A stretch of DNA of 64,000 nt. Origin: Aquimarina agarilytica ZC1 (GTDB lineage Bacteria; Bacteroidota; Bacteroidia; Flavobacteriales; Flavobacteriaceae). The translations under genes and the position numbers were made by a program. Of the stretch, positions 41,113-49,487 are shown one piece after another (the first letter of the stretch is position 1; every line of letters starts with the position of its first letter). Location: the NCBI RefSeq assembly GCF_000255455.1, contig NZ_JH621246.1, positions 174,969 to 238,968 of the forward strand, in the 5' to 3' direction. The notes beneath the pieces are model-generated. The model did no database searches. It saw only the letters and a program-made list of their open reading frames with translations, and had not been told where the DNA came from.

Positions 41113-43758
41113 ATGAAAACAACTAAAAATTTAATGAGTCTCATAATCGCTTTTTCGTTTATGTGCATCTCTTTAAACGCTCAAATTTTTACATTAAATG
41201 GAGGCTATCAATCATTCCCAGCTCAAGAAGCCGGAACACCTGGCTCAACCAATGGAAATGTGCTTGTCCGTAAAGCACCTAGACCTACCGGAAATGTCAA
41301 TCGGTTAAAACAACTACTGAATTCAGCAACTATTCCCGATGTTGTTATTCAATCAAGACTTACCGAAGGCCCATTAGCAGGTTATATTGCTCAAATGCCC
41401 GCTGTAATTTCCACAGCAAACGAGCTTAATAACCGCCCCAATACGGCTAATGCTGCCAATGCGATTATTATTAACAATACAGCTAGTCTAAATGCTAACA
41501 GAGACAGAATTAGAAATGATCAAAATGCAACGTTTATTTTTAGAGGAAATGTAAACGTAAATGAACCTATAGTAGTAGGTTCTAACAAAACCTTTTGGAT
41601 TGATGGAGTCGTTACCTATACTGGTCCTAAAAGACCTTTAGCTAACACCGATGCACTTAGTCCTATTCCTATTATTAGAGATGGTATTTTTAGAATAGTA
41701 AGAGAAAGAAACGTAAGTATCCGAGGAACCAAAAGAGGCTTGGTAGATTGTAAATCCGAACTTCCTTTTGCATATACTTTAAATTCAAGAGAAATTACTA
41801 TTGTAGACAATGAAGTAATTAACGGATTTAATACTGTTTTTATTCACCAAACAAGAGATGTTACCATTGAAAATAACTTTTTTTACAACAATGTAAGAAG
41901 AGCTATGCACCTTATTGCCGTTAATGGTTTTTCGGTAAAAAATAATTTATGTTATGCTAGTCATTTGGACGGTATTGATGTAGATGCGTTTTGTCAAAAT
42001 GGAACTGTTGACCTTAACGTAGTACTTGGAGCTACTTTTAGATTTATGCTTTGGACAGAAATTGATGCTCATGACAATGTAATGAACAATAATGTAGCTA
42101 TCCACTTACCAGGTAGAAGAAGCAGAGGAAGAGGAGGAATGCAAGAAAATGGTACCGAAAACTCTAGAAGAGGTGTAGGCAACTTTCGTGGAAGCCGAAA
42201 TAATGACTGGATAAATAATCACGTATTTTACCCTGACACTTTTAGAGATGGAATTGTAATGCGTAGAGATCGTTTTATACAACACGGTACTATTAAGTTT
42301 GAAAATAACTATGTATGGTCTGAAGAAGGCAATGGACAAAGACACAATCCTAAGCCTCAAAACAATAATACTACTGATGTTCGCTTTTTAACTCTTAATA
42401 CTCCTGCTGCTGGAACAAGACCTAGACCTACAAATCTTTTTCCAAATGGCGGACCAGAAGTTCTTATAAATAGTTCTCCAGCTAATTTAACTGGCGCTCA
42501 AATAAGAGTTACTCCTGGCCTATTTGGCGGAAACGCTACACCAGCTCCAAACCCAACCCCGGATCCAACACCAACTCCAACACCAACACCAACTCCTGCA
42601 CCGCCAACAAATGGAGGGAATACAAATTTAGCTGTAGGCAAAACAGCATCTCAGTCAAGTAATTACCAAAACAATAATGACTTTAATGCTCAAAGAGCTG
42701 TTGATGGAAATACAAATATATTTACGCATACCAATAATGATGCTAATGCTTGGTGGGAAATTGATTTAGGAAGTGTATCACAGATTACTACTATTCAAGT
42801 ATTCAACAGAGCGGATTGTTGTCAAAACAGATTGCAAGGATTTCATGTATTAGTATCAAATAACGCTTTTACTTCCAAAAATTTAAACCAAACAATTAAT
42901 CAGTCTGGGGTAGGTAACTTTTTTACTGCTGGAGAAGCTGCAAGTCCAACAAATATTACTATAAACAGAAGCGGACGTTATGTAAGAGTACAATTAGCAG
43001 GAACAAACTTTTTACATATTGGTGAAGTTCGTATTAATGGTTCGGCCAATACCGGCGGCGGTAATAATGGAGGAACTAATAATCCAACATTTGTTTTAAC
43101 CAAACGAAATGCATCTGGTTTTTCTATTGATGGCAACAACGGAGGAGCTAATCAACAAAACGTGTATTTGTGGAGTAGAAATACAGGAAATATTAACCAA
43201 CAATGGGAAGAAATTGATAGAGGAAATGGTTTTTATAGCTACAGAAAAAAGGACACTAATTTTTGCCTAGATGGAGGTAATGGTGGCGCTAATGGGCAAA
43301 ATGTAAAATTATTTACTTGTGGAGCGAATAACCAAAATCAACATTGGCGAAAAGTGACTATAAATGGAAGTTTCCGATTAGAAAAACGTAATGCACCAGG
43401 TTTTTCAATTGATGGTGGTAATGGTGGAGCTAGAGAGCAAAATGTATACTTGTGGGCTAGTAGTAACACCAACCAAAATCAGCAATGGAGTTTTACAAGT
43501 GTATCAGGAGCTAAATTGCTAGACAATAACCAGCCTGAGATTACTTTTTACCCAAATCCAGCGCAACATACCGTATTTCTAGATAACATAGAAGAATTTA
43601 ATACTGTTACTATTTACGATATGCAAGGAGCAAAAGTATTAAGTAAATCACTAAATACAAACGACATAGATATAAGCAAACTAACTAACGGAGCATATAT
43701 ACTAGAGTTTAAAGGTGATACTTTTAAAAGAATAGAACGAATTGTTATTCATCACTAG
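41113..43758 (+). CDS. Secreted beta-helix CAZyme candidate with fucolectin-like and ricin-like domains, T9SS sorting
   Basis: Multidomain secreted protein of 881 residues. The signal peptide ends at LNAQ (~24). Residues ~70-470 look like a right-handed parallel beta-helix (repeats such as VRERNVSIRGTKRG, LNSREITIVDNEVINGF, TRDVTIENNFFYNN), the fold of many polysaccharide lyases and hydrolases. A PT-rich linker (~477-500) leads to an F5/8 or fucolectin (CBM47-like) domain (NLAVGKTASQSS, WWEIDLGSV; ~506-645). A ricin-type beta-trefoil follows with three S-I-D-G/C-L-D-G-x-N-G-G-A repeats and Q-x-W motifs (~658-800). The last ~70 residues (ITFYPNPAQH) are a T9SS domain. The binding domains suggest a fucose-containing or sulfated algal glycan. 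No catalytic residues or known family could be assigned. Confidence 0.8.
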   Translation: MKTTKNLMSLIIAFSFMCISLNAQIFTLNGGYQSFPAQEAGTPGSTNGNVLVRKAPRPTGNVNRLKQLLNSATIPDVVIQSRLTEGPLAGYIAQMPAVISTANELNNRPNTANAANAIIINNTASLNANRDRIRNDQNATFIFRGNVNVNEPIVVGSNKTFWIDGVVTYTGPKRPLANTDALSPIPIIRDGIFRIVRERNVSIRGTKRGLVDCKSELPFAYTLNSREITIVDNEVINGFNTVFIHQTRDVTIENNFFYNNVRRAMHLIAVNGFSVKNNLCYASHLDGIDVDAFCQNGTVDLNVVLGATFRFMLWTEIDAHDNVMNNNVAIHLPGRRSRGRGGMQENGTENSRRGVGNFRGSRNNDWINNHVFYPDTFRDGIVMRRDRFIQHGTIKFENNYVWSEEGNGQRHNPKPQNNNTTDVRFLTLNTPAAGTRPRPTNLFPNGGPEVLINSSPANLTGAQIRVTPGLFGGNATPAPNPTPDPTPTPTPTPTPAPPTNGGNTNLAVGKTASQSSNYQNNNDFNAQRAVDGNTNIFTHTNNDANAWWEIDLGSVSQITTIQVFNRADCCQNRLQGFHVLVSNNAFTSKNLNQTINQSGVGNFFTAGEAASPTNITINRSGRYVRVQLAGTNFLHIGEVRINGSANTGGGNNGGTNNPTFVLTKRNASGFSIDGNNGGANQQNVYLWSRNTGNINQQWEEIDRGNGFYSYRKKDTNFCLDGGNGGANGQNVKLFTCGANNQNQHWRKVTINGSFRLEKRNAPGFSIDGGNGGAREQNVYLWASSNTNQNQQWSFTSVSGAKLLDNNQPEITFYPNPAQHTVFLDNIEEFNTVTIYDMQGAKVLSKSLNTNDIDISKLTNGAYILEFKGDTFKRIERIVIHH
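42538..42612 (+). repeat. Thr/Pro-coding linker repeat
   Basis: Repeated CCAACACCAACT-type codons encode the T-P linker between the beta-helix and the fucolectin-like domain. Such tracts may vary in length between strains. Confidence 0.6.
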
Positions 43759-43774
43759 AAGTAGATTATAATTT

Positions 43775-43818
43775 CAACAAAAAAGAGACTGTTCAAAAGG
43801 GCAGTCTCTTTTTTGTTG
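43775..43818. terminator. Bidirectional terminator
   Basis: A perfect 17-bp stem (43775-43791 with 43802-43818; core AAAAAAGAGACTG) between the plus-strand T9SS gene and minus-strand murB. Confidence 0.8.
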
Positions 43819-43836
43819 TATTTAAAAATTTTGATT

Positions 43837-43854
43837 ATACGATTTACTGATAAG
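43837..43854. repeat. Copy 2 of the 18-bp intergenic repeat
   Basis: Identical to 14512-14529, here 15-32 bases beyond the murB stop. Confidence 0.6.
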
Positions 43855-43868
43855 CAAAATCACCACCC

Positions 43869-44879
43869 TTAAAAAACATTTACTTCTGCCTCCAAGTCAA
43901 TTCCATACAGAGATTTTATTTTTTTTTGAATCAACTTTGCTAATTCCCATATTTCTGCTCCAGATGCTTTCCCTGTTTTATTAATTAAAACTAACGCTTG
44001 TCTATCATGTACTCCCGCATTTTTATATACATAACCTTTAAATCCTGCTTGATCAATCAGCCAACCAGCAGGCACTTTTACCAGATTATCCGAAACAGGA
44101 TAATGAGGAGCATTAGGGAATTTTTTAAGTAACTCTGAATATTGATTTTTTGGTATAATTGGGTTTTTAAAAAAACTACCACTATTTCCTAACACATTGG
44201 GATCTGGAAGTTTGCTTTTTCTAATAGCAATTACAGCCTGAGCCACATCTTTTAAAGTAGGCGTTACCACATTTTTTTTCGCTAACTGATCTTCAATAGC
44301 TCCATAACTCGTATTCAACCTATGGTTTTTTATTGTCAATTTAAAAGTAACCTCCGTAATAATATATTGATCTTTTACTTCTTTTTTAAATATAGAATTT
44401 CGGTATCCAAATTGACAATCTTCTTTTACAAATAAGCGTTCTTGAAATGTTTCTCTATGAATAGCTTTACAACTCACAAAACAATCCTTAAGCTCCACTC
44501 CATAAGCCCCTATATTTTGTATAGGTGCACTCCCTACACAACCTGGAATCAAAGATAAATTTTCCAGCCCTCCTAAATTTTCCTGAATACAAAACTGCAC
44601 AAATTCATGCCAATTTTCACCCGCTTTAGCAGTAACCAAAGCATAATCATCAAAACGCTTCACCACAATACCCAAAGTATTTATATGAACCACCAAAGCA
44701 TCAATCGCTTTGGTCAATAACATATTACTCCCCCCACTTATTACAAACAATGGAGCTGTATTTTCTTTTAAAAGTTGCAATAAATCCTTTTCATTATTAA
44801 TGCTTACAAATTGTGTTGCTTTCACATCAATACCAAAAGTATTGTACTTTTTTAACGATACATTTTGTTGAATATTCAT
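43869..44879 (-). CDS. murB: UDP-N-acetylenolpyruvoylglucosamine reductase
   Basis: FAD- and NADPH-dependent enzyme that makes UDP-MurNAc, the second committed step of peptidoglycan synthesis. At 336 residues it is near the length of E. coli MurB and, like it, appears to be the longer type I form. FAD-binding sequence VISGGSNMLLT is at ~46-56. The active-site block G-N-S-G-S-F-F-K-N-P (~230-239) holds the catalytic Ser. A late Glu near the C-terminus is expected. Upstream (29 bases) is an aminotransferase gene, with which it may be cotranscribed. Confidence 0.95.
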   Translation of the reverse strand: MNIQQNVSLKKYNTFGIDVKATQFVSINNEKDLLQLLKENTAPLFVISGGSNMLLTKAIDALVVHINTLGIVVKRFDDYALVTAKAGENWHEFVQFCIQENLGGLENLSLIPGCVGSAPIQNIGAYGVELKDCFVSCKAIHRETFQERLFVKEDCQFGYRNSIFKKEVKDQYIITEVTFKLTIKNHRLNTSYGAIEDQLAKKNVVTPTLKDVAQAVIAIRKSKLPDPNVLGNSGSFFKNPIIPKNQYSELLKKFPNAPHYPVSDNLVKVPAGWLIDQAGFKGYVYKNAGVHDRQALVLINKTGKASGAEIWELAKLIQKKIKSLYGIDLEAEVNVF

Positions 44880-44907
44880 TATTTAAATATAATAGACCAA
44901 GTTGACA

Positions 44908-46101
44908 TCACCTAGCAAGATACTCTTTTAACGCCAATCCTAAAATTTCAGTAGCACGTTTTAAATCTTCTTTTTTTAGCACGTAAGCAATTCGTATTTG
45001 ATTACGCCCTGCGTTTAAACTCGAATAAAAACCTGCCGCAGGCGCCACCATAATTGTTTGATTTTGATCAGCAAAAGACTCCAACATCCATCGCGCAAAA
45101 TCTTCCGAATCATCGATTGGCAATTCAACTATACAGTAAAATGCACCTCGCGGCACAGATACTTTAATATTTGGTATCTGTTGCAATCCATTCACCAACA
45201 CATCTCTCCTAGATTTATACTCGGCCACTACCGCCTCATAATAAGAATCGGGCACATTCAAAGCAGCCTCACTTGCAATTTGCGCATAAGTAGGCGGACT
45301 TAATCTTGCTTGTGCAAATTTCATTGCCGTAGCAATCACTTTTTTATTCTTACTTACCATACAACCAATACGTGCTCCACACATACTGTATCGCTTAGAA
45401 ACCGAATCCACTACTATTGCATGATCTTTTAAATCTGCTTCCTGAAGAATAGAATAATGCTCCGTATCGTCATATACAAACTCCCGATATACTTCATCTG
45501 AAATTAAAAACAAATCATATTTTAATGCTAGAGCTGCCAGTTGTTTAATTTCCTCCTTACTATACAAATAACCCGTTGGATTCCCAGGGTTACATATAAG
45601 TATAGCCTTTGTTTTTTTAGTAATCAATTTTTCAAAATCTGCAATAGGCGGCAATGCAAAATCATCTTCTATTTTTGATATTACAGGTACTACAGTTACG
45701 GTTGATTGTGTAGAAAAGCTGTAATAATTTGCATAAAAAGGCTCCGGAACAATAATCTCATCACCTGGATCGGTGATACTTCCCATAGTAAATATAAGTG
45801 CTTCACTGCCTCCTGTAGTTATCAAAATATCTTTTTTAGCAACATGAATGTCATGCTTAGCATAATATGTCGCTAATTTCTCGCGTAAACTAGGATTTCC
45901 TGCCGAATGACTATAGGCTATGATATCTAATGTATTATTCTTTACAGCTTGTAAAGCTACATCAGGTGTTTTTACATCGGGTTGACCTATATTTAAATAG
46001 AAAATCTCCCTCCCTAACTCCGTTGCTTTTTCGGCATACGGCACCAACTTACGAATTGGAGACTCGGGCATTGCTTTTCCTTTACTTGATATTTTAGGCA
46101 T
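44908..46101 (-). CDS. PLP-dependent class I aminotransferase (aspartate aminotransferase-like)
   Basis: Transfers amino groups between an amino acid and a 2-oxo acid using PLP in the cytoplasm. At 397 residues it is full length. Fold-type I signatures are present: A-Y-S-H-S-A-G-N-P-S-L-R (~61-72), C-N-P-G-N-P-T-G (~168-175), and V-D-S-V-S-K-R-Y-S-M-C-G-A-R-I-G with the Schiff-base Lys near 234. The start MPKISSKGKAMPESPIRKL is typical of flavobacterial aspartate aminotransferases. Exact specificity (aspartate or aromatic) cannot be fixed. A terminator separates it from the upstream rpsT. Confidence 0.92.
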   Translation of the reverse strand: MPKISSKGKAMPESPIRKLVPYAEKATELGREIFYLNIGQPDVKTPDVALQAVKNNTLDIIAYSHSAGNPSLREKLATYYAKHDIHVAKKDILITTGGSEALIFTMGSITDPGDEIIVPEPFYANYYSFSTQSTVTVVPVISKIEDDFALPPIADFEKLITKKTKAILICNPGNPTGYLYSKEEIKQLAALALKYDLFLISDEVYREFVYDDTEHYSILQEADLKDHAIVVDSVSKRYSMCGARIGCMVSKNKKVIATAMKFAQARLSPPTYAQIASEAALNVPDSYYEAVVAEYKSRRDVLVNGLQQIPNIKVSVPRGAFYCIVELPIDDSEDFARWMLESFADQNQTIMVAPAAGFYSSLNAGRNQIRIAYVLKKEDLKRATEILGLALKEYLAR

Positions 46102-46170
46102 TACTACAAATATTAAGATGTATAATTTTAATCAAACTACCCACAAAGTTTATGGCAGTTAGTTTAATCC

Positions 46171-46207
46171 AAAAAAAAGCCTCACTAAACAAGTGAGGCT
46201 TTTTTTT
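46171..46207 (-). terminator. Terminator of rpsT
   Basis: A perfect 16-bp stem AAAAAAAAGCCTCACT (46171-46186) with its complement at 46192-46207, loop AAACA. Its position fits the minus-strand rpsT unit. Confidence 0.85.
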
Positions 46208-46229
46208 GTAATTTCAAAGAGAATTCGAA

Positions 46230-46478
46230 CTATAGTGCCGACACGTGCTTAGTCAATTTTGACTTCACGTTGGCCGCCTTATTCTTATGAATAATGTTGT
46301 TTTTAGCTAACTTATCAAGCATTCCGATAACTGAAGGAAGTAATGTTGTAGCTTCTTCTTTATCTGCTTCACGTAATTTTTTGATCGCATTACGTGTAGT
46401 TTTATGCTGATACTTGTTACGTAAACGCTTAGCTTCGTTACTTCTTATTCTTTTTAATGCTGACTTGTGATTTGCCAT
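46230..46478 (-). CDS. rpsT: 30S ribosomal protein S20
   Basis: Small-subunit protein that binds 16S rRNA early in assembly. Its 82 residues are basic and helical, with the diagnostic N-terminus MANHKSALKRIRSNEAKRLRN. It lies 31 bases after the nearer tRNA-Glu gene on the same strand. The tRNA-Glu promoters may therefore also drive rpsT, since no separate -7 box was seen in the gap. Ends at a strong terminator. Confidence 0.97.
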   Translation of the reverse strand: MANHKSALKRIRSNEAKRLRNKYQHKTTRNAIKKLREADKEEATTLLPSVIGMLDKLAKNNIIHKNKAANVKSKLTKHVSAL

Positions 46479-46509
46479 TTTTTCTCTTCTTTTAATTTCT
46501 TTAAAATTG

Positions 46510-46581
46510 TAGTCCGTAGGGGAATCGAACCCCTCTTACCAGGATGAAAACCTGGCGTCCTAACCGATAGACGAACGGACC
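46510..46581 (-). tRNA. tRNA-Glu (TTC), copy nearer rpsT
   Basis: Minus-strand cloverleaf of 72 nt. The acceptor stem GGTCCGT pairs with ACGGACT (G1-U72 wobble) and the discriminator base is A. The anticodon loop TTTTCAT gives anticodon TTC. The T arm contains GGTTCGATTCC. The CCA end is not encoded. Identical in sequence to the other copy. Confidence 0.95.
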
Positions 46582-46599
46582 ATTGTTTATTATAGTTTG

Positions 46600-46630
46600 C
46601 AAAAGTATATTAATTTTTATACTTCCACAA
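46600..46630 (-). promoter_or_regulatory. Promoter of tRNA-Glu copy 1
   Basis: Minus strand: TTG (complement of 46628-46630), 20 bases, then TACTTTTG (46600-46607). This is a very good match to the Bacteroidota promoter, and it ends 18 bases before the tRNA. Confidence 0.7.
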
Positions 46631-46648
46631 GCATATTATAAAAAATTG

Positions 46649-46720
46649 TAGTCCGTAGGGGAATCGAACCCCTCTTACCAGGATGAAAACCTGGCGTCCT
46701 AACCGATAGACGAACGGACC
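46649..46720 (-). tRNA. tRNA-Glu (TTC), upstream copy
   Basis: Same 72-nt cloverleaf and TTC anticodon as the copy at 46510-46581. The two genes are tandem duplicates separated by 67 bases. Confidence 0.95.
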
Positions 46721-46739
46721 ATTAGCTTATTAGCGGATG

Positions 46740-46770
46740 CAAAAGTACACTATTTTTTTAGTTACCCAAA
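46740..46770 (-). promoter_or_regulatory. Promoter of tRNA-Glu copy 2
   Basis: Minus strand: TTTG (complement of 46767-46770), 19 bases, then TACTTTTG (46740-46747). This is the best promoter in the window. Confidence 0.75.
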
Positions 46771-46855
46771 AATCTGTTAGATTTTTTTTAAAAAAAATTA
46801 CAATTAAAACAATCCCACTAAATACAGACCTATTAAAAATAGATCAAAACCTAAG

Positions 46856-46896
46856 ATAAACACAAGCAACACCTACTCCTAGCTACTTGTGTTTAT
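46856..46896 (-). terminator. Weak terminator-like hairpin after proS
   Basis: ATAAACACAAG (46856-46866) pairs with its complement at 46886-46896 around a 19-base loop, 2 bases beyond the proS stop. There is little U-tract on the minus strand. Confidence 0.45.
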
Positions 46897-46898
46897 TT

Positions 46899-48377
46899 TT
46901 AATATGCTTTTGCAAAAAGCACACGCTCCGATGATGGTTCACCGGTATACACGCACTTCCCTGGAGCCTTATCCCCTTCAAAAGGAATACAACGAATGGT
47001 TGCTTTTGTTAATTCTTTAATTTTTTCTTCTGTTTCAGAAGTACCATCCCAGTGTGCCGAAATAAAACCTCCTTTATTTTCCAATACCTCTTTAAATTCT
47101 TCAAAAGAATTCACTTCAGTGATATGCGTATCTCTATAATTTAATGCCTTTTCATATAAGCTTTCTTGAATCTCAGTTAACAAATCCGAAATATGACCAG
47201 CTAAATTCTCGTTAGGAACAGTAGTTTTAGTTAAATTATCTCTTCGAGCTAACTCTACTTGACCATTTGCTAAATCTTTTGGTCCTATAGCAATTCGCAA
47301 AGGCACTCCTTGCAATTCGTATTGAGCAAATTTAGCCCCAGGTCGATGTGTATCCCTGTTGTCAAATTTTACAGTAATGTTTTTAGCTCTCAAGTCTTTA
47401 ACAATAGTATTCGCTACTTCAGAAATTTCAGCCAACTGCTCTTCTCCTTTATATATAGGTACAATAACTACTTGAATTGGCGCTAAATTTGGAGGCAAAA
47501 CTAAGCCTTGATCATCACTATGCGTCATAATCAACGCCCCCATTAAACGTGTAGACACCCCCCATGAAGTGGCCCAAACATGATCCTGCTTTCCTTCCTT
47601 ACTCGTAAATTTTACATCAAATGCTTTGGCAAAATTTTGTCCTAAAAAGTGAGATGTTCCCGCTTGTAAGGCTTTACCATCCTGCATTAAAGCTTCGATA
47701 CAATAGGTATCATCTGCTCCTGCAAAACGTTCCGATGCTGTTTTTCGCCCCTGTATAACAGGGATAGCCATAAAATCTTGTACAAAATTGGCATAAATCT
47801 CATTCATTTGAGTTGTTTCAGCAATAGCTTCCGCTTTGGTTGCATGTGCTGTGTGTCCTTCTTGCCATAAAAATTCTGCGGTACGCAAAAACAAACGCGT
47901 ACGCATTTCCCAACGCACCACATTAGCCCATTGATTTACTAATATTGGTAAATCCCTGTAGGATTGAATCCAACCTTTATAGGTATTCCAAATAATAGCC
48001 TCGGATGTTGGGCGCACTATTAACTCCTCCTCTAATTTAGCATCGGGATCAGCTATCAATTTTGAGGCATCATTAGGATCTGTTTTTAATCTGTAATGCG
48101 TAACTACCGCACATTCCTTTGCAAAACCTTCCGCGTTTTTTTCTTCGGCCTCAAACAAACTTTTAGGAACAAATAAAGGAAAATAGGCATTTTGATGCCC
48201 TGTTTCTTTAAATTTTTTATCCAGTTCGGCTTGCATTTTTTCCCAAATTGCATAGCCATATGGCTTGATCACCATACAACCTCTTACTGCCGAATTTTCT
48301 GCCAAGTCCGCCTTGACAACCAATTCATTATACCATTTCGAATAATCTTCCGAACGTTTTGTTAAACCCTTAGCCAT
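46899..48377 (-). CDS. proS: Proline--tRNA ligase (archaeal/eukaryotic-type ProS)
   Basis: Charges tRNA-Pro with proline. The 492-residue enzyme is the short archaeal-like form without the bacterial editing insertion, as is usual in Bacteroidota. Recognisable blocks are [33 protein letters not shown] (~34-46), the class II core V-R-P-T-S-E (~120) and Q-E-G-H-T-A-H (~170), and the C-terminal zinc/anchor end with terminal ...F-A-K-A-Y. The promoter and a 15-base hairpin (48391-48405) precede it, divergent from the lipoprotein gene. Confidence 0.96.
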   Translation of the reverse strand: MAKGLTKRSEDYSKWYNELVVKADLAENSAVRGCMVIKPYGYAIWEKMQAELDKKFKETGHQNAYFPLFVPKSLFEAEEKNAEGFAKECAVVTHYRLKTDPNDASKLIADPDAKLEEELIVRPTSEAIIWNTYKGWIQSYRDLPILVNQWANVVRWEMRTRLFLRTAEFLWQEGHTAHATKAEAIAETTQMNEIYANFVQDFMAIPVIQGRKTASERFAGADDTYCIEALMQDGKALQAGTSHFLGQNFAKAFDVKFTSKEGKQDHVWATSWGVSTRLMGALIMTHSDDQGLVLPPNLAPIQVVIVPIYKGEEQLAEISEVANTIVKDLRAKNITVKFDNRDTHRPGAKFAQYELQGVPLRIAIGPKDLANGQVELARRDNLTKTTVPNENLAGHISDLLTEIQESLYEKALNYRDTHITEVNSFEEFKEVLENKGGFISAHWDGTSETEEKIKELTKATIRCIPFEGDKAPGKCVYTGEPSSERVLFAKAY

Positions 48378-48390
48378 AATATATATTTTG

Positions 48391-48405
48391 GCACAACTAT
48401 TGTGC
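48391..48405 (-). promoter_or_regulatory. Small hairpin in the proS leader
   Basis: GCACAA-CTA-TTGTGC, a 6-bp hairpin between the proS promoter and its start codon. It may be structural or regulatory. Confidence 0.35.
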
Positions 48406-48431
48406 TATATTTTTAAAATTTGTAGTTAGCA

Positions 48432-48459
48432 CAAAACTAACTAAATTTAGATTGTTCAA
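48432..48459 (-). promoter_or_regulatory. Promoter of proS
   Basis: Minus strand: TTG (complement of 48457-48459), 17 bases, then TAGTTTTG (48432-48439), matching TTG-N17-TAnnTTTG. The plus strand overlaps with TAAATTTA (48442-48449), a 7/8 -7 box for the divergent lipoprotein gene. Confidence 0.6.
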
Positions 48460-48477
48460 CAATTAAAACATATAGAT

Positions 48478-49473
48478 ATGCGAACTCATAAAATTTCAAT
48501 TCAAAATACTGGGAAAATCTTGTTTTTCGCACTACTGTCTATATTTACATCTGCCTGCGGTACATACCAAGCCGTAACTTATGATGATGATGGGATTTAT
48601 TCAAGTAGACAAAACAAGCCTGTCCAAACTACCACAACAAACACCTCACCTCAAAATGCTCCCGCTACCAACAATAGTAATGTAGAGGAAGGCTTCTTTT
48701 CAAAAAAACTTAAAGAGTATGAGCAACTCAATAACGAAAACGTTGTTTTTACTGATGTAGAAAATTATTCTAGCGAAAGCTATACCGAAAATTACAACAA
48801 CCCCAATAATACGCAAAACCGAGAAGTACGTCCTGGATGGGGTGGCAATTATACTCAAGGATCAAACACTAATGTTTATTTAAATTCTGGTTGGGGATTT
48901 AACAACTTCCAACCTTTTTGGAATCCTGGATTCAGAAATTTTTATGGCAATAGATTTGGTTACGGTCCATTTTTTAATAATTTCTACCATCCATTTGGCG
49001 GTTTTTATAATGGCTTTTATGGCGGAGGTTTTTACGGTAATGGATTTTACGGAGGTGGATTCTACAATGGTTTTTACGGATACAATCGCCCATATGCTTA
49101 CAATTATTACCGAAGTCGTCGCAATACCAGAACATATAGACCTAGAGCTACCAGAAGTTCAAGTATAAACTCTAGATCATACAATGCTCGTAATTCGAAC
49201 ACTCGAACCTACACCCCAAGATCACAAAGTACCAATAGGACATATACACCAAGAAGTAGCAGCAGCTCTTCCAAAAGAACATACAGCCCACGTAGTAGTA
49301 GCTCCAATAGAACTTACACCCCCCGTAGTAGTTCATCTAACAGAACATATACTCCAAGAAGCAGTAGCTCATCTAGCCGTAGCTATAGTCCTCGAAGCAG
49401 TAGCTCATCGAGCAGAAGTTACACACCTAGATCAAGCGGAAGATCAAGTGGAGGAAGTTACAGAAGACGATAA
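48478..49473 (+). CDS. Repeat-rich lipoprotein (Gly/Tyr and Arg-Ser-Tyr repeats)
   Basis: Surface or periplasmic lipoprotein of 331 residues. The signal ends at S-A-C (Cys27, lipobox FTSACG). After a polar spacer (~30-115) comes a Gly/Phe/Tyr-rich region (~140-205, e.g. GFYGGGFYGNGF). A C-terminal region follows (~210-331) of about ten degenerate R-[ST]-Y-[ST]-P-R-S-S-S-S units with net positive charge. It resembles a flavobacterial lipoprotein type that may bind surfaces or acidic polysaccharide; this is inference from composition. The FadL-like porin gene starts only 14 bases after the stop, so the two are an operon. Confidence 0.75.
   Translation: MRTHKISIQNTGKILFFALLSIFTSACGTYQAVTYDDDGIYSSRQNKPVQTTTTNTSPQNAPATNNSNVEEGFFSKKLKEYEQLNNENVVFTDVENYSSESYTENYNNPNNTQNREVRPGWGGNYTQGSNTNVYLNSGWGFNNFQPFWNPGFRNFYGNRFGYGPFFNNFYHPFGGFYNGFYGGGFYGNGFYGGGFYNGFYGYNRPYAYNYYRSRRNTRTYRPRATRSSSINSRSYNARNSNTRTYTPRSQSTNRTYTPRSSSSSSKRTYSPRSSSSNRTYTPRSSSSNRTYTPRSSSSSSRSYSPRSSSSSSRSYTPRSSGRSSGGSYRRR
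49195..49455 (+). repeat. Tandem repeat coding for Arg-Tyr-Thr-Pro-Arg-Ser units
   Basis: Near-identical 33-36-base units with CGTAGTAGT/AGAAGCAGT runs. Such tracts are prone to slippage and copy-number change. They are coding, not CRISPR. Confidence 0.7.
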
Positions 49474-49487
49474 AAAACACCTATTAT

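Noticed and set aside
46856-46896. Hairpin after proS as a strong terminator
   Set aside because: Loop is long and the minus-strand U-tract is weak; kept only as a low-confidence terminator.
49195-49455. Repeats suggesting a CRISPR array
   Set aside because: The units are in frame, encode Arg-Tyr-Thr-Pro-Arg-Ser and have no unique spacers.
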